From Peribacillus sp. Bi96 (GTDB taxonomy: Bacteria > Bacillota > Bacilli > Bacillales > DSM-1321), in the NCBI RefSeq assembly GCF_918698115.1, contig NZ_CAKKLV010000004.1, forward strand, positions 124,001-188,000: a stretch of 64,000 nucleotides of DNA, written 5' to 3'. The position numbers and the translations under genes are program-made. Under the pieces are notes generated by a model. That model worked only from the letters and a program-made list of their open reading frames with translations, was not told the origin of the DNA and made no database searches. This document shows positions 27,462-35,904 of this stretch, piece by piece (positions within the stretch are counted from its first letter, which is position 1; every line of letters starts with the position of its first letter).

Positions 27462-27540
27462 TTTATTGGATTAGAATATGGAGTGTCACCACTTTCTGTA
27501 GGTCTTACTTTCGGTACACTGTGATAAAAATCTTACGAAC

Positions 27541-27662
27541 CAAATTGATTGGAAAGGGTGTACGAGACTCCTGCAGGAATAGTACGTCCAAGGGAGACCT
27601 CGCAGGCGCAAAGAGCACCGAGGAGGCTCCCGGACCGCCCGCGGAAAGCGAGTGCCTGGAGT
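27541..27662 (+). repeat. Structured intergenic repeat, copy A (short form)
   Basis: The core runs from AATTGATTGGAAAGGGTG through GAGACTCCTGCAGGAA, GTCCAAGGGAGACC and GGAGGCTCCCGGACC to CCGCGGAAAGCGAGTGCC. It is nearly identical to copies B and C but lacks the upstream CTGTTAAAAC segment and the 3' hairpin. GC content is far above the neighbours. The open frames that cross it are products of composition and are not genes. Confidence 0.85.
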
Positions 27663-27710
27663 GAACCGCAATATTCAAGTTTTATAAACCCTCAAAGAAG
27701 AATAGGCAAA

Positions 27711-27937
27711 AGGAGCTCTATCTAACTGTTAAAACCAAGTTGATAGGAAAGGGTGTGCGAGACACCAGCGGGAATAGTGCGTCCAAGGGAGACCCCTCAG
27801 GCGCAAAGAGCGCCGAGGAGGCTCCCGGACCGCCCGCGGAAAGCGAGTGCCCTACGTTCCAATCAACGGTCAAATGCAAAAAGCCTAAAAAAACTATAGT
27901 TAAACTCAATTATTATCGAGTTTGTCTGCAGTCAGCC
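27711..27937 (+). repeat. Structured intergenic repeat, copy B (full length)
   Basis: A full unit: CTCTATCTAACTGTTAAAAC at the 5' end, then the GC-rich core shared with copy A, then CAACGGTCAAA and CTAAAAAAACT, and finally a hairpin AAACTC...GAGTTTGTCTGCAGTC. It lies in direct orientation 50 bases after copy A. Together the two copies fill most of the ribU–fer gap. Confidence 0.85.
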
Positions 27938-27949
27938 TGGATATTAGCC

Positions 27950-27981
27950 AAAAGAAAAAGCCATTCTCGATTGAAAATGGC
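27950..27981 (-). terminator. Terminator of the ferredoxin gene
   Basis: On the minus strand GCCATTTTC-AATC-GAGAATGGC is followed by TTTTTCTTTT. Confidence 0.85.
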
Positions 27982-27989
27982 TTGCCTTT

Positions 27990-28292
<303 letters not shown>

Positions 28293-28530
28293 TTATTATC
28301 TCTTTCTTATTGTAAGACCGAATGCCAAACTTTTCAATAGAAATTGTATTGATAATAACTATCAAGAAGCGAATTGTCAATGAAAAACATTGGAATAATT
28401 AACTCGATTCTTGCCTTGGTTCGTCATTTAGTCACAAATTCTTCCTTGTATTCATCAATAATAACGGCGGTTTTTGCAGTTTTTTGATACAATGGGAGTA
28501 ATGGATAAATGAAACAAGGATGTGAGTCCC

Positions 28531-29595
28531 ATGAATAATTATCTACAGGCAATCATTCTATATGCGATAAAAAAATTTCAAGGCGAACGTTCCATTTATG
28601 CTATTTACCATATGCTGCAGGGGAAGAAGTCGTCACAAACGATTCAGGATGCCCATTTATTCGGATTAACGAATATATTCGGGACAATACCCCGTTTTAC
28701 CCGTCAGCAATTGAATCAAAACATTGAATGGTTCCTTAAACATGACTTCATTAAACTAATGGATAAAACCGATGCTTATGAAATTAGTGTACAAGGTGAG
28801 AAAATGTTAGTTAGTTACTTAGAAAACAACCCATTTCCAACGTATTTAAATGGTTGGAAGTATCAAAATATCACCCCTGTATTCTGGGGGAGGTTAAACT
28901 TACTCATTCAAACCATATCCCATATTGTCCACAATGAAAGACGTTTTTATCCGATACAACAAAATCCTAAAATCCAACATTTCGTTAAGGAATTCTTACA
29001 TACCAATCGTCAGGACCGAGTGTTGATAGCAACTCATCTATTTGAAGAATTGATATCGCTTTTAGAACGGCAAAGCGACCTGAAAAGAGACATTCTCATT
29101 TTGAAATTAACTGGGGTAAACAGGATTGGACATACGTTTGAACAGATTGCAAAAAGGAAAGATGTAGAAGAAGAATATGTTCGCTTTATGTTTCTTGACT
29201 CTCTGCATCAAATGCTTGCAGATACGGAAATGAGCACGGATTATCCTCTTTTAGCCACGTTAATATACGATTGGAAAAGGAGTGGGAATCCCCATTTGAC
29301 ACAATCTACACAAACGACTTTACGATACATCCAGGAAGGGAAAAACATGTGGGAAATAGCTGAAATCCGCCGATTGAAAGTAAATACCATAGAAGACCAT
29401 CTCGTCGAAATTGTCCTTTCGGATAATAGTTTTCCAATTGCCGATTATGTGTCGATCGAGGATGAAAGTAAAATTGCTGCAGCGATCAAGGAACTTGGTA
29501 CGAAAAAGCTTAAAGCAATCAAACAAATGGTCGATAATAAACAGATAAGCTTTTTCCAAATACGGCTTGTGCTCGCGAAACTAGGTGATGGATGA
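28531..29595 (+). CDS. ypbB: Helix-turn-helix protein YpbB
   Basis: Conserved protein of 354 residues always found ahead of a recQ-type helicase in Bacillus. The N-terminal part has GERSIYAIYHMLQGKKSSQTIQDA and FTRQQLNQNIEWFLKHDFI. The C-terminal ~90 residues form a helix-turn-helix domain (TLRYIQEGKNMWEIAEIRRLKVNTIEDHLVEIV), the HTH_40 type also attached to some RecQ proteins. ATG 28531 is preferred to GTG 28522, which lies too close to AAGGA. The stop overlaps recS, so it may assist the helicase (inference). Confidence 0.87.
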   Translation: MNNYLQAIILYAIKKFQGERSIYAIYHMLQGKKSSQTIQDAHLFGLTNIFGTIPRFTRQQLNQNIEWFLKHDFIKLMDKTDAYEISVQGEKMLVSYLENNPFPTYLNGWKYQNITPVFWGRLNLLIQTISHIVHNERRFYPIQQNPKIQHFVKEFLHTNRQDRVLIATHLFEELISLLERQSDLKRDILILKLTGVNRIGHTFEQIAKRKDVEEEYVRFMFLDSLHQMLADTEMSTDYPLLATLIYDWKRSGNPHLTQSTQTTLRYIQEGKNMWEIAEIRRLKVNTIEDHLVEIVLSDNSFPIADYVSIEDESKIAAAIKELGTKKLKAIKQMVDNKQISFFQIRLVLAKLGDG

Positions 29596-31106
29596 TGAAT
29601 ATAGAAGCTGTCCTAAAAGAAAAATTCGGATTTGATGAATTCCGTCCTGGGCAAAAAGAAGTGATTGAATCATTGATGTCCGGTCGTCACACATTAGGGA
29701 TGCTACCCACCGGATCCGGTAAATCATTATGTTATCAGTTGCCCGCTTACCTTATAAATAAGACTGTCTTAATTGTCTCTCCATTACTATCTTTAATGCA
29801 GGATCAGGCAGATCAGTTGAAAATGAGTGGAGAAAAAAGTGTATTGACCCTCAATTCTTTTTTGACGCTAAATCAAAAAAGAAGTGCGTTCGAACGGTTA
29901 CATAGTTATCGGTTTATCTTTTTATCTCCTGAAATGCTCAGCCTGGAGGGCGTGATAAAATCCTTGAAATCCATAGATATAGGTTTGTTCGTCATTGATG
30001 AGGCGCACTGCATCTCACAATGGGGATATGATTTCCGTCCAGATTATTTGAATTTAGGTGAAGTGAGGCGTGAACTGAACGATCCGCTAACGCTTGCCCT
30101 GACGGCAACTGCTACCATTGAAGTCCGCAGGGACATCGTTGGTAAACTCAACCTTGGCCAAGTCAATGAAACCGTGTCATCCGTTGATCGGGAAAATATT
30201 GGGATACTTGTTGAACGCATGTTCAGCTACGATGAAAAGCAATCCCGTGTACTTGAACTTGTCAGGAAATTCACAGGGAGTGGAATTATTTATTTTTCAT
30301 CAAAAAAAGTAGCGGAAGCAGTCACTCGGTTTTTACAGGAAAATGGGGTGGATAGTGTCAATTATTATCACGGTGGCATGGAACAGGAACAAAGGATGCT
30401 CATCCAGCAGCAGTTCATTTCCGGTCAGTTGAAAATAATTTGTGCAACGAGTGCCTTTGGCATGGGTGTAAACAAATCGGATGTCAGATATGTTATCCAT
30501 TTTCATATGCCGTCCACGATGGAAGCATATCTTCAGGAAATAGGCAGGGCGGGGCGAGATCGGAAGCAAAGTGTTGCTGTTTTATTATATAGTGATGGGG
30601 ATGAAGGGCTTCCCATGCATTTGATGGAACAACAATTACCTACGGATATGCAAATAGAGGGGGTTTGTTCGTTCCTAAATGATTCACAAAAGATTCTGGA
30701 GAACTTGACTCCATCTGAAAAAGAACAGCTATCTCTAACTTTTTCTTTGAACGAAATCCAACTTCGTTTTTTTACTCAGCTTATTAAAGGAACGAATAAC
30801 CCTTTACATCAAGTCGCAGAGATGAAAGAGTATTGCCATAAGAGGAAGGCCGCGAATCAAGGAAAACTGCATAAATTCCTCCAATGGATCGATGCACAGG
30901 ATTGTCGCAGGTTAGGGATAATGGACTACTTTGCGGAAAAGCAACAAGAAGTGAACCCCATCTGCTGTGATTACTGTGGGATGGATGCGGATAAAATGGT
31001 CGATGTATGGCCTGAAGTTAAGGTGGATCACGTTAATTCTTATTCAACGTGGAAAAAGGAATTGGCTTTTATCTTATTAAAGAAGGAAACTGGGAATGAA
31101 AAATAA
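29592..31106 (+). CDS. recS: RecQ-family ATP-dependent DNA helicase
   Basis: A 3'-5' helicase for recombination and repair. Motif I is MLPTGSGKSLCYQLP (residues ~37-51), motif II IDEAHCISQWGYDFRPDY, motif III ALTATAT, and motifs V and VI are CATSAFGMGVNKSDVRYVIHF and EIGRAGRDRK. A short zinc-binding end (CCDYCG) is present but no HRDC domain, so it is the shorter RecS (YpbC) type rather than full RecQ. Length is 504. ATG 29592 overlaps the ypbB stop, and the gene end overlaps the next start by 11 bases. Confidence 0.93.
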   Translation: MMNIEAVLKEKFGFDEFRPGQKEVIESLMSGRHTLGMLPTGSGKSLCYQLPAYLINKTVLIVSPLLSLMQDQADQLKMSGEKSVLTLNSFLTLNQKRSAFERLHSYRFIFLSPEMLSLEGVIKSLKSIDIGLFVIDEAHCISQWGYDFRPDYLNLGEVRRELNDPLTLALTATATIEVRRDIVGKLNLGQVNETVSSVDRENIGILVERMFSYDEKQSRVLELVRKFTGSGIIYFSSKKVAEAVTRFLQENGVDSVNYYHGGMEQEQRMLIQQQFISGQLKIICATSAFGMGVNKSDVRYVIHFHMPSTMEAYLQEIGRAGRDRKQSVAVLLYSDGDEGLPMHLMEQQLPTDMQIEGVCSFLNDSQKILENLTPSEKEQLSLTFSLNEIQLRFFTQLIKGTNNPLHQVAEMKEYCHKRKAANQGKLHKFLQWIDAQDCRRLGIMDYFAEKQQEVNPICCDYCGMDADKMVDVWPEVKVDHVNSYSTWKKELAFILLKKETGNEK

Positions 31107-31722
31107 GCAAGCTGAATTGATTAAACAACTAACAGATAAACAGTTGCTATATAATTTGTTTCTTACACAAATTATTCTCTTAACGTTAGCCGTTTTTTTA
31201 GGTATTATTTTATTTAAAGAACGTTCTGCTTTTTTCGACTTATTTATCTTTGATGACCTTAACATTTTGCTGATTGGCATTCCTGCTGGAATCGTCGTTG
31301 TGTTAATTGACATTTTATTGATGAAAGTGACACCATCTTCCTATCAGGATGATGGAGGTATTAACGAACGCATTTTCAGTCATTTATCTTACACGATGAT
31401 ATTTGTCGTTGCTTTAGTGGTAGCGATAAGTGAAGAAGTATTATTTCGAGGAGTTTTGCAAACACATTTTGGTTTACTTTGGACGAGCATCATTTTTGCA
31501 GCCGTCCATTATCGTTACCTTTTTAATTGGTTTTTATTTTTAAATGTTTTGGTTTTGAGCTTCTTTATCGGTTTGCTATTTGAATGGACCAATAATATCA
31601 TGGTGACGATTACGGCCCATTTTTTGATTGACTTCATCCTTGGTATTATAATTAGGAGCAAAAAGCAAACAGGGTTGAGCAAGAAAGGGGGTGACTTGTA
31701 TGAGTCAAGTACAAAAGAATGA
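31096..31722 (+). CDS. ypbD: CPBP-family intramembrane protease (YpbD-like)
   Basis: Membrane protein of 208 residues with about six spans. The CPBP/Abi motifs are visible: EEVLFRG (~residues 113-119) with the paired glutamates and arginine, FAAVHYRY, and the last HFLIDF histidine. These are the presumed metal or catalytic residues of this glutamic/metallo-protease group. The substrate is unknown. ATG 31096 lies within recS, giving coupled translation. Confidence 0.85.
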   Translation: MKNKQAELIKQLTDKQLLYNLFLTQIILLTLAVFLGIILFKERSAFFDLFIFDDLNILLIGIPAGIVVVLIDILLMKVTPSSYQDDGGINERIFSHLSYTMIFVVALVVAISEEVLFRGVLQTHFGLLWTSIIFAAVHYRYLFNWFLFLNVLVLSFFIGLLFEWTNNIMVTITAHFLIDFILGIIIRSKKQTGLSKKGGDLYESSTKE

Positions 31723-32479
31723 AAAAGAAAACGATCAGGCTGGTGAACTTGGTTCGCGAATAGAACGTCATAAGGCTAAGTCATCACTGCCCAAGCGTAG
31801 CAAAATCCACAAAAATAAAAAGAAAAAAAGTAAAGCGAAGATTAAGTTTCCAATCATACAATTTTTATCGTTGTTTTTTATTTTGCTTCCGATAGGATTT
31901 TACGGCCTTAATACATATTTTCAGGATAGACCTGTACGTGTTACAAATAGTGACCAAGTCGTCGTTAATAACAATGAGGAGGAGGTTACAGAAACGATTC
32001 CAACTACAGCAACAGCAGATGATTTAAAAGATAATAAAGAAAAAGACTCGGAAAAAGCCGTAGCGGAGAAAGAAAAGGAAGAAGCGAAGGCTAAAGCTGA
32101 GGAAGAAGAAAAGCGCAAGCAAGAGGAACAAGCTAAGAAAAAGGACGAAGAAAAAGCTAAGGCCCAGCAAGAAGCCGAAGAAAAGGCTAAGGCCCAGCAA
32201 GAAGCTGAAGAAAGGGCTAAGGCCCAGCAAATAGCTGACGAAAAAGCTAAGAAGGAAGCAGCCGAAAAGAAAAAGGCAGCTGAAATTCAAGCCGCAAAAC
32301 CGGATAAGGATGAATACAAGGTTGTTTTACATACTGTTCAATCGGAAGAAACACTCTTCCGCATTTCCATGAATTACTACAAATCACAGGAAGGCATTGC
32401 TTTGATTAGGGAGTGGAATGGCCTTAAGGGCAATGAAATTTCCAATGGTCAGGTTTTGAAAATTCCGATTAAGAAATGA
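31700..32479 (+). CDS. ypbE: LysM-domain membrane protein (YpbE-like)
   Basis: Type II membrane protein that probably binds cell-wall peptidoglycan. ATG 31700 follows AAAGGGGGTG. Residues ~1-50 are basic (a KIHKNKKKKSKAK patch), a single span at ~54-72 follows (FLSLFFILLPIGFYGL), then a long Lys/Glu/Ala coiled-coil region. That region includes near-perfect KAKAQQEAEE repeats also visible as a 30-base DNA repeat. The C-terminal ~50 residues are a LysM domain (VQSEETLFRISMNYY to GQVLKIPIKK). Length is 259. It overlaps ypbD by 23 bases. Confidence 0.88.
   Translation: MSQVQKNEKENDQAGELGSRIERHKAKSSLPKRSKIHKNKKKKSKAKIKFPIIQFLSLFFILLPIGFYGLNTYFQDRPVRVTNSDQVVVNNNEEEVTETIPTTATADDLKDNKEKDSEKAVAEKEKEEAKAKAEEEEKRKQEEQAKKKDEEKAKAQQEAEEKAKAQQEAEERAKAQQIADEKAKKEAAEKKKAAEIQAAKPDKDEYKVVLHTVQSEETLFRISMNYYKSQEGIALIREWNGLKGNEISNGQVLKIPIKK
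32150..32240 (+). repeat. In-gene tandem repeat of ypbE coiled coil
   Basis: AAGCTAAGGCCCAGCAAGA recurs three times at 30-base steps with few changes, encoding KAKAQQ(E/I)A(E/D)E. Such repeats can expand or contract by slippage without breaking the frame. Confidence 0.75.
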
Positions 32480-32484
32480 TGATG

Positions 32485-32515
32485 GCACCCTGTCTTTATA
32501 AGGCAGGGTGTTTTT
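32485..32515 (+). terminator. Terminator after ypbE
   Basis: GCACCCTG-TC pairs with GG-CAGGGTG around TTTATAA, followed by five T residues. Confidence 0.82.
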
Positions 32516-32604
32516 CCAATTTGAAGCCAAACATGACAGGTACTTTATCATTTTTTCCTGGACAGCTTCATATCATGACTTGAAAGAGTAGAGGAGGAAA
32601 AAGA

Positions 32605-33063
32605 ATGGAATCGACAATCATTTTATTAGATGAAAAAACGGACCAAGCAACAAAACAAATGCTGCAGAATGTCGTGGATCGAAAAAAAAAGTTCGAGGCT
32701 CTTAAAAAGAAGCATCTTCAAAGTTTGTGGGCGACAATGATTGTTGCTGCTCTTTTTTTGGTTTACCTTTATTTTTATATTGTTGTACCTTATTCATATT
32801 CCTTTTTCAGCATGTTTAGTGTTTTCGTCGACCATTTCAGCCATTTTCTTTTTTTGGCGGCAGCTATAGGTCTATATGGATATATGATTTTAATTAAAAA
32901 GAAGCTCGATAAAGCTGAAAAGGAGTTTCAGCTGCTACGCTGTGAAATCATTAATAAAAGCAAGCAGTTATGGGAAAAAGAGGAAGAATGGAAAAGTCGT
33001 CATAAGGTTTTTGAAATGATGAAGAAGAATTATGATATAAACTTATATCATGAAAATAAATGA
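32605..33063 (+). CDS. ypbF: DUF2663 membrane protein (YpbF-like)
   Basis: Protein of 152 residues and unknown function. Two hydrophobic hairpin spans (~residues 45-65 and 80-100, LWATMIVAALFLVYLYFY and FLFLAAAIGLYGYMIL) lie between two charged helical parts facing the same side. The C-terminal coiled coil ends with SKQLWEKEEEWKSRHKVFEMMKK. Layout, length and position fit YpbF of B. subtilis, reported as a sporulation-linked gene. ATG 32605 follows GAGGAGG. Confidence 0.82.
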   Translation: MESTIILLDEKTDQATKQMLQNVVDRKKKFEALKKKHLQSLWATMIVAALFLVYLYFYIVVPYSYSFFSMFSVFVDHFSHFLFLAAAIGLYGYMILIKKKLDKAEKEFQLLRCEIINKSKQLWEKEEEWKSRHKVFEMMKKNYDINLYHENK

Positions 33064-33161
33064 TTGATCACGTTAACATATATTTAATTGCGGGTAATAT
33101 GGTTTTATGGTTATATGAAGGTAACTATTAGGATTAGGATGGAAAGAAGGTTTAACGAAAG

Positions 33162-33977
33162 ATGTTATTGGTATCTGGATTATTTTTAGTCATCATTCTG
33201 CTGGTAGTTGGCATGGTCATTTACATGTGGCTTACTGCTAAGCAAGATAGGTTGATTTTTCAAGACTTATTTTTCAATGACTTTCCTGAAGGGTTTGGCG
33301 ATGTTCGGATTTTTTTCATATCTGATCTCCACCGTCGGATCATATCGGATAAATTAATTGAGGAAGCCCGCGGCAAAGCTGATTTGGTGATTATAGGCGG
33401 GGACATAAGAGAAAGCGGGGTTCCCTTAGAACGAGTGGAAAAAAATGTTTTGAAATTGAAAGAGCTTGGTCCCATTTATTTTGTTTGGGGAAATAATGAT
33501 TATGAAGGGGATTTTCATGAGCTGGATGCAGCACTTCTAAAACATGGAGTGAAAATCCTTGATAATACAGCTGTTTCTTTTGAATCTCAAAATGGCAGGA
33601 AAATCGCTCTTTTAGGCATTGATGATATAACGGAAGAACGAGATAGGCTGGATCTCGCCCTCTCGGATTGCGAGGATGAGGCTTTTCGGATATTGGTGAG
33701 TCATAACCCCTTGGTCAAGGAACAATTGACTACGGAACACCACATAAGTCTTGTCCTGTCAGGTCATACCCATGGCGGGCAAATTCGCATATTCGGATAC
33801 GGACCCTATCAGATCGGCAGTATAAAAAAAGAGGGCAACTGTTTGTATATGACGAGTAATGGTTATGGGACAAGCGCAGTGCCTTTAAGGCTTGAGGCTA
33901 AGCCGGAAACACACCTAATCACCCTGAAAAGGGGGAAGCGCACTGAAATAGGCGATGCGGTGGAGAAGACCTTTTAA
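33162..33977 (+). CDS. ypbG: Membrane-anchored metallophosphoesterase (YpbG-like)
   Basis: Calcineurin-like phosphoesterase of 271 residues. An N-terminal anchor (residues 2-24) precedes the metal-site motifs in order: FISDLHRR, VIIGGDIRES, WGNNDYEGD, LVSHNPLV and LSGHTHGGQIR. Together these give the usual two-metal centre. The physiological substrate is unknown; relatives include UDP-diacylglucosamine hydrolases and nucleotide phosphodiesterases. ATG 33162 has AAGAAGG at long spacing. Confidence 0.88.
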   Translation: MLLVSGLFLVIILLVVGMVIYMWLTAKQDRLIFQDLFFNDFPEGFGDVRIFFISDLHRRIISDKLIEEARGKADLVIIGGDIRESGVPLERVEKNVLKLKELGPIYFVWGNNDYEGDFHELDAALLKHGVKILDNTAVSFESQNGRKIALLGIDDITEERDRLDLALSDCEDEAFRILVSHNPLVKEQLTTEHHISLVLSGHTHGGQIRIFGYGPYQIGSIKKEGNCLYMTSNGYGTSAVPLRLEAKPETHLITLKRGKRTEIGDAVEKTF

Positions 33978-34004
33978 AAAGCTTTTTAACGAGCATATCG
34001 GAAT

Positions 34005-34033
34005 TTTACAGACTTATAAGAACACACTATAAT
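34005..34033 (+). promoter_or_regulatory. Promoter of the MerR/B12 regulator
   Basis: TTTACA (34005) and a perfect TATAAT (34028) are exactly 17 bases apart. This strong sigma-A promoter is a natural target for self-repression by the encoded regulator. Confidence 0.7.
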
Positions 34034-34076
34034 TTCAACAAATGAACTTTCAATTATTGGAGGCCTTGAAAAAACC

Positions 34077-34970
34077 ATGCAAGAAGGTAAATATAATATA
34101 AAGGCAGTTTCAAAACTGCTAGACATTCAGCCGGGTACTCTGAGGGCATGGGAAAGGCGATATAAATTTTTCGAACCTGTCAGGAATGATTCAGGGCATC
34201 GGCTATATACAGAAAAGCATCTGCAGATCCTTAAATGGCTCGTCAATAAAACGAATCAAGGGTTCACGATAAGCCAGGCCGTGTCACTTCTCGATAGTGC
34301 TGGCACTAAAGCGATTGGAGTTCCAGAAACGAACCGTAAGGATGAACAAACGATAAAGTTATCGGATGAATTAATCGAAGCTCTATTAAATTTCAATGAA
34401 AATAAAGCCCAGATGCTGATTAGCCAAGCATTCAGTATGTATACGATCGAACATACCATAGTTGATGTTCTTGGTGCCGTACTGGTTCAGATAGGGGATA
34501 AGTGGGAAAGGGGAGAAATTACTTCCGCTCATGAACACTTTGCGTCGAACATTTTAAAAGCCAGGATCAGTTCCGTCATGCATACGATTCCGACTAATGG
34601 TTATCTTCCAAAAGCTCTTACCGTATGTGCCCCTGGTGAAAAACATGAGTTTGGTCTGTTGATTTTCACCATTTTTTTGAAGCGGAAAGGGTATGAAACC
34701 GTTTATTTGGGAGAATCTATCGCCGATAAGGATCTTTTCACCGTATTAAACATCATAAAACCCTCTTACTTATTCATGTCTGTTTCACTTGAAGAAAATC
34801 TTGAAGGGACATTTAGTCTTGTGGAAGCATTAAAAAAAGAATTCCCGGATTTGAAGGTGGGTCTTGGAGGTGCGGCTTTGAGTCTTATATCCGAAGAAAG
34901 ACATATTACCTTCAGTGGAGTTCTCATGGGGGACAAGCAATCGGAATGGGAGGAATGGCTGAAAAGCTAG
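34077..34970 (+). CDS. MerR-family regulator with B12-binding domains (CarH/LitR type)
   Basis: Probable adenosylcobalamin-dependent, light-responsive repressor. Residues 5-73 are a MerR winged helix (YNIKAVSKLLDIQPGTLRAWERRY, then GHRLYTEKHL). Residues ~90-165 are the helical B12 cap with W143-x9-E153-H154, exactly the W-x9-EH motif of CarH photoreceptors. Residues ~178-297 are the B12-binding Rossmann domain with E188-K-H190-E-F-G193, the D/ExHxxG cobalt-ligand motif. Relatives repress carotenoid or photolyase genes in the dark; no such genes lie here, so its target is unknown apart from possible autoregulation. Ribosome site GGAGG is 13 bases from ATG 34077, rather far. Confidence 0.9.
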   Translation: MQEGKYNIKAVSKLLDIQPGTLRAWERRYKFFEPVRNDSGHRLYTEKHLQILKWLVNKTNQGFTISQAVSLLDSAGTKAIGVPETNRKDEQTIKLSDELIEALLNFNENKAQMLISQAFSMYTIEHTIVDVLGAVLVQIGDKWERGEITSAHEHFASNILKARISSVMHTIPTNGYLPKALTVCAPGEKHEFGLLIFTIFLKRKGYETVYLGESIADKDLFTVLNIIKPSYLFMSVSLEENLEGTFSLVEALKKEFPDLKVGLGGAALSLISEERHITFSGVLMGDKQSEWEEWLKS

Positions 34971-35000
34971 TGACTGTCTTTGTGAAATAATGGATATGCA

Positions 35001-35057
35001 CCCTGCGACCAAGGCTTCATATGATGTATGAAGATGGTAACCAGGGGGCCTTTTTTT
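35001..35057 (+). promoter_or_regulatory. Leader hairpin holding the mecB ribosome site
   Basis: Stems CCCTG/CAGGG, ACCA/TGGT and CTTCATA/TATGAAG stack around the loop TGATG, and are followed by GGCC and seven T residues. The 3' arm contains the AGGGGG ribosome site of mecB, and its ATG comes immediately after the T-run. The element could end the upstream transcript, hide the mecB start, or both. Confidence 0.65.
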
Positions 35058-35633
35058 ATGAAGCTGGAGCGTTTAACTAATAATAAAATCAAGATTTTTT
35101 TGACCCTTGATGATTTAATTGATAGAGGTATAACAAAAGAAGATATTTTAGGAAATTCTTTAAAGGTCCACAAGTTATTTCAGGATATGGTTGAAGAAGC
35201 ATGCGAAGAACTCAGCTTTAAAATGAGTGGTTCCATTGCAATCGAGATTTTTTCCCTGCCTGCTCAGGGGTTGATAATCATCGTGACAAAGGATGAAGAA
35301 GAATTATTGACAGACGAGGAAGAATTCTTGGATTTGCAAGTGAAAATAGATGACTTTCCCCATATTCTGTATGTTTTCGATGAGTTTGAAGACATCGTCC
35401 AATTATCTCATAGATTGTCTTTTCATGGTTTGCTTAAAAGTACTCTTTATCATTATGAGGGAAGATACTATTTACTAATCGAAAATGGTAAAGACACGAC
35501 CTATGACACGGTCATCTCATTAGCCGCCGAGTATGGCCATGCTTCGACACTGACGCTCTGTCGTATCAATGAATATGGCTCTTGTATAATTGAAAATGAA
35601 GCGATACATGTTTTGACTACGCACTTCAGTTAA
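35058..35633 (+). CDS. mecB: Adaptor protein MecB (YpbH)
   Basis: Paralogue of MecA that feeds substrates to the ClpC–ClpP protease. ATG 35058 was chosen because AGGGGG is nine bases upstream and MKLERLTNNKIKIFLTLDDL is the canonical MecA-family start. The N-terminal ~80 residues recognise substrate. An acidic linker (TKDEEELLTDEEEF) follows, and the C-terminal domain (~110-191: YVFDEFEDIVQLSHRL, YYLLIENG) binds ClpC. Length is 191. In B. subtilis YpbH affects competence and sporulation. Expression here appears tied to the hairpin directly upstream. Confidence 0.92.
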   Translation: MKLERLTNNKIKIFLTLDDLIDRGITKEDILGNSLKVHKLFQDMVEEACEELSFKMSGSIAIEIFSLPAQGLIIIVTKDEEELLTDEEEFLDLQVKIDDFPHILYVFDEFEDIVQLSHRLSFHGLLKSTLYHYEGRYYLLIENGKDTTYDTVISLAAEYGHASTLTLCRINEYGSCIIENEAIHVLTTHFS

Positions 35634-35650
35634 CTGCAAAAAGTAGGAGA

Positions 35651-35700
35651 CAAGGCAGACGCATGATGTAAAAATCAATGTGGTTTGCCTTATTTTTCTC
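35651..35700 (+). terminator. Probable terminator after mecB
   Basis: AAGGCA-GAC pairs with GTT-TGCCTT, extended by weaker pairing toward the loop, then ATTTTTCTC. Confidence 0.55.
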
Positions 35701-35752
35701 ACCTTTTTGATTGAAGAAAATCTACGGGAAATGAGTATGAAAACAATGGTTA

Positions 35753-35766
35753 TGATAACGTTTTCA
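35753..35766 (+). promoter_or_regulatory. cre-like site upstream of gudB
   Basis: TGATAACGTTTTCA matches the CcpA cre consensus at all but one position. It lies about 42 bases upstream of the gudB -35 and is part of a larger TGAAAAC...GTTTTCA dyad. Confidence 0.5.
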
Positions 35767-35807
35767 TTTTTTGAATATTTCCAACTTTTAAATTCCCATT
35801 TTTGTTC

Positions 35808-35835
35808 TTGCATAAATATAACGAAGGTGTATACT
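35808..35835 (+). promoter_or_regulatory. gudB promoter
   Basis: TTGCAT and TATACT are 16 bases apart, with an extended TG directly before the -10. Confidence 0.6.
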
Positions 35836-35904
35836 AGCACATGAAGAGGACTATTTGTAAATTATAATTTAATATATGGATGAGATTTTTAGGAGGTACT
35901 TTTA

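Noticed and set aside
35520..35840. Minus-strand frame in the mecB–gudB gap
   Set aside because: Overlaps the end of mecB and the terminator and cre-like sequence; no ribosome site or recognisable domain.
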